NCBI GenBank assembly: GCA_018398765.1
Contig: JAHBMJ010002503.1
Location: 1 to 18,384 of the forward strand
Reading direction: 5' to 3'
Length of the DNA stretch: 18,384 nucleotides
DNA from: Chromera velia
Lineage: Eukaryota > Sar > Chromeraceae
A model generated the notes under the pieces. That model saw only the letters and a list, made by a program, of their open reading frames with translations, did no database searches and was not told the DNA's origin. Position numbers and translations under genes: made by a program. Of this stretch, positions 17,571 to 18,384 are shown piece by piece. Positions within the stretch are counted from its first letter, which is position 1. Every line of letters starts with the position of its first letter.

Positions 17571-17790
17571 TGCTCTTGTGGGGGAGAAGACCGGTGGGGG
17601 GGTAGTCTGTTGTGTGCTATATGCAGGTTTTGTCTTTTCTGAGGACTGGGGCACCTCCGTCCGGCGTGTGTGCTTAAAACTAAAGCGAAGGGGCCGCCTA
17701 GTCTTGCAAGCCTTCAAATACCCCATGGAACCTAGGTTGCATAACGAATTTCTGCATGACATGCCGGGTTGGCCAGAGCCTAAGAGGTAG
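17571..17790 (+). other. GC-richer segment with an unassigned frame
   Basis: Sharp rise in GC within an AT-rich island. A plus-strand frame runs to TAG at 17788-17790 and ends EFLHDMPGWPEPKR. An acceptor-like CTATATGCAG|GTTTTG lies at about 17625. The minus strand is also open. I recognise no family; it could be the last exon of an unknown plus-strand gene or a transposon tail. Confidence 0.3.
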
Positions 17791-17810
17791 CTCACCAGCT
17801 TTAACCTAAC

Positions 17811-17838
17811 TCATTCATTCATTCATTCATTCATTCAT
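17811..17838. repeat. (ATTC)n microsatellite
   Basis: About seven TCAT/ATTC units directly after the GC-richer segment. Similar CATTCATT runs occur near 11270 and 11655. Confidence 0.9.
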
Positions 17839-18025
17839 ACATAATCATATAGAATAATCTTTAAATTACTTAATACTTATTTTACTATAAGAACGGATCT
17901 AAAATTAATTAGTATTCTTAGTATGGGGTATACTGAACCAGTCGAGTGACCGCATTGGGGGGCCACTTAGGGAGTAGGCCTAGGAGTAGGCTTATAACCA
18001 ACGTAAACCAACCTAGAAACCAACT

Positions 18026-18384
<359 letters not shown>

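Overview
This window looks like nuclear DNA of a eukaryotic microbe, most likely a protist alga of the alveolate/stramenopile kind. The evidence is spliced genes with GT..AG introns of about 0.4-1 kb, introns packed with microsatellites, divergent ankyrin-type repeats with the W-L/PW signature common in large protist families, TGA and other standard stops, and copia-type retrotransposon debris. The mix of gene islands of ordinary GC content with AT-rich, TAG/CTA-rich spacers would suit a chromerid-like genome, but I cannot prove the taxon from sequence alone. No bacterial, plasmid, phage or CRISPR structure is present.

Layout. 1-200: trinucleotide pyrimidine microsatellite. 200-1460: an old repeat family (TTGGTA/TACCAA palindromes) into which a complete miniature copia-like LTR element (405-1335) has inserted. 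It has two 267-bp LTRs, a 5-bp target duplication, a primer-binding site, a polypurine tract and only a remnant of RNase H. 1340-3430: AT-rich spacer, split by a GC-richer block (2500-3180) bracketed by CAGGTTCA repeats. 3430-5435: no gene I can defend, possibly the 3' part of gene A. 5436-6062, minus: one good exon of gene A, product unrecognised. 6063-6935: divergent intergenic region with inverted repeats. 6936-10959, plus: gene C, a four-exon gene for a 677-residue ankyrin-like repeat protein whose phases close exactly at all three introns. 10960-13438: spacer with microsatellites, an AT-rich island, a minisatellite and a doubtful mitochondrial-carrier-like fragment. 13439-16853, minus: gene B, reconstructed here from six short exons; it encodes a ubiquitin-conjugating (UBC/E2) domain of the large BIRC6/UBE2O type near its C-terminus. 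16860-18384: an AT-rich island, an unexplained GC-rich segment and long microsatellites running off the end.

Genes A and C are divergent, and C and B are convergent. Nothing shows that the three act in one pathway. Both an ankyrin protein (partner binding) and an E2 (ubiquitin transfer) are accessory signalling or protein-turnover functions. The most interesting points are the UBC gene with an HPN-to-HPW change, the miniature LTR element with AG..CT ends whose two LTRs differ only by transitions (14 of 16 in CpG or CpA context), introns flanked by repeated AG|GT, and intronic microsatellites that are pyrimidine-rich on the sense strand in both reconstructed genes.
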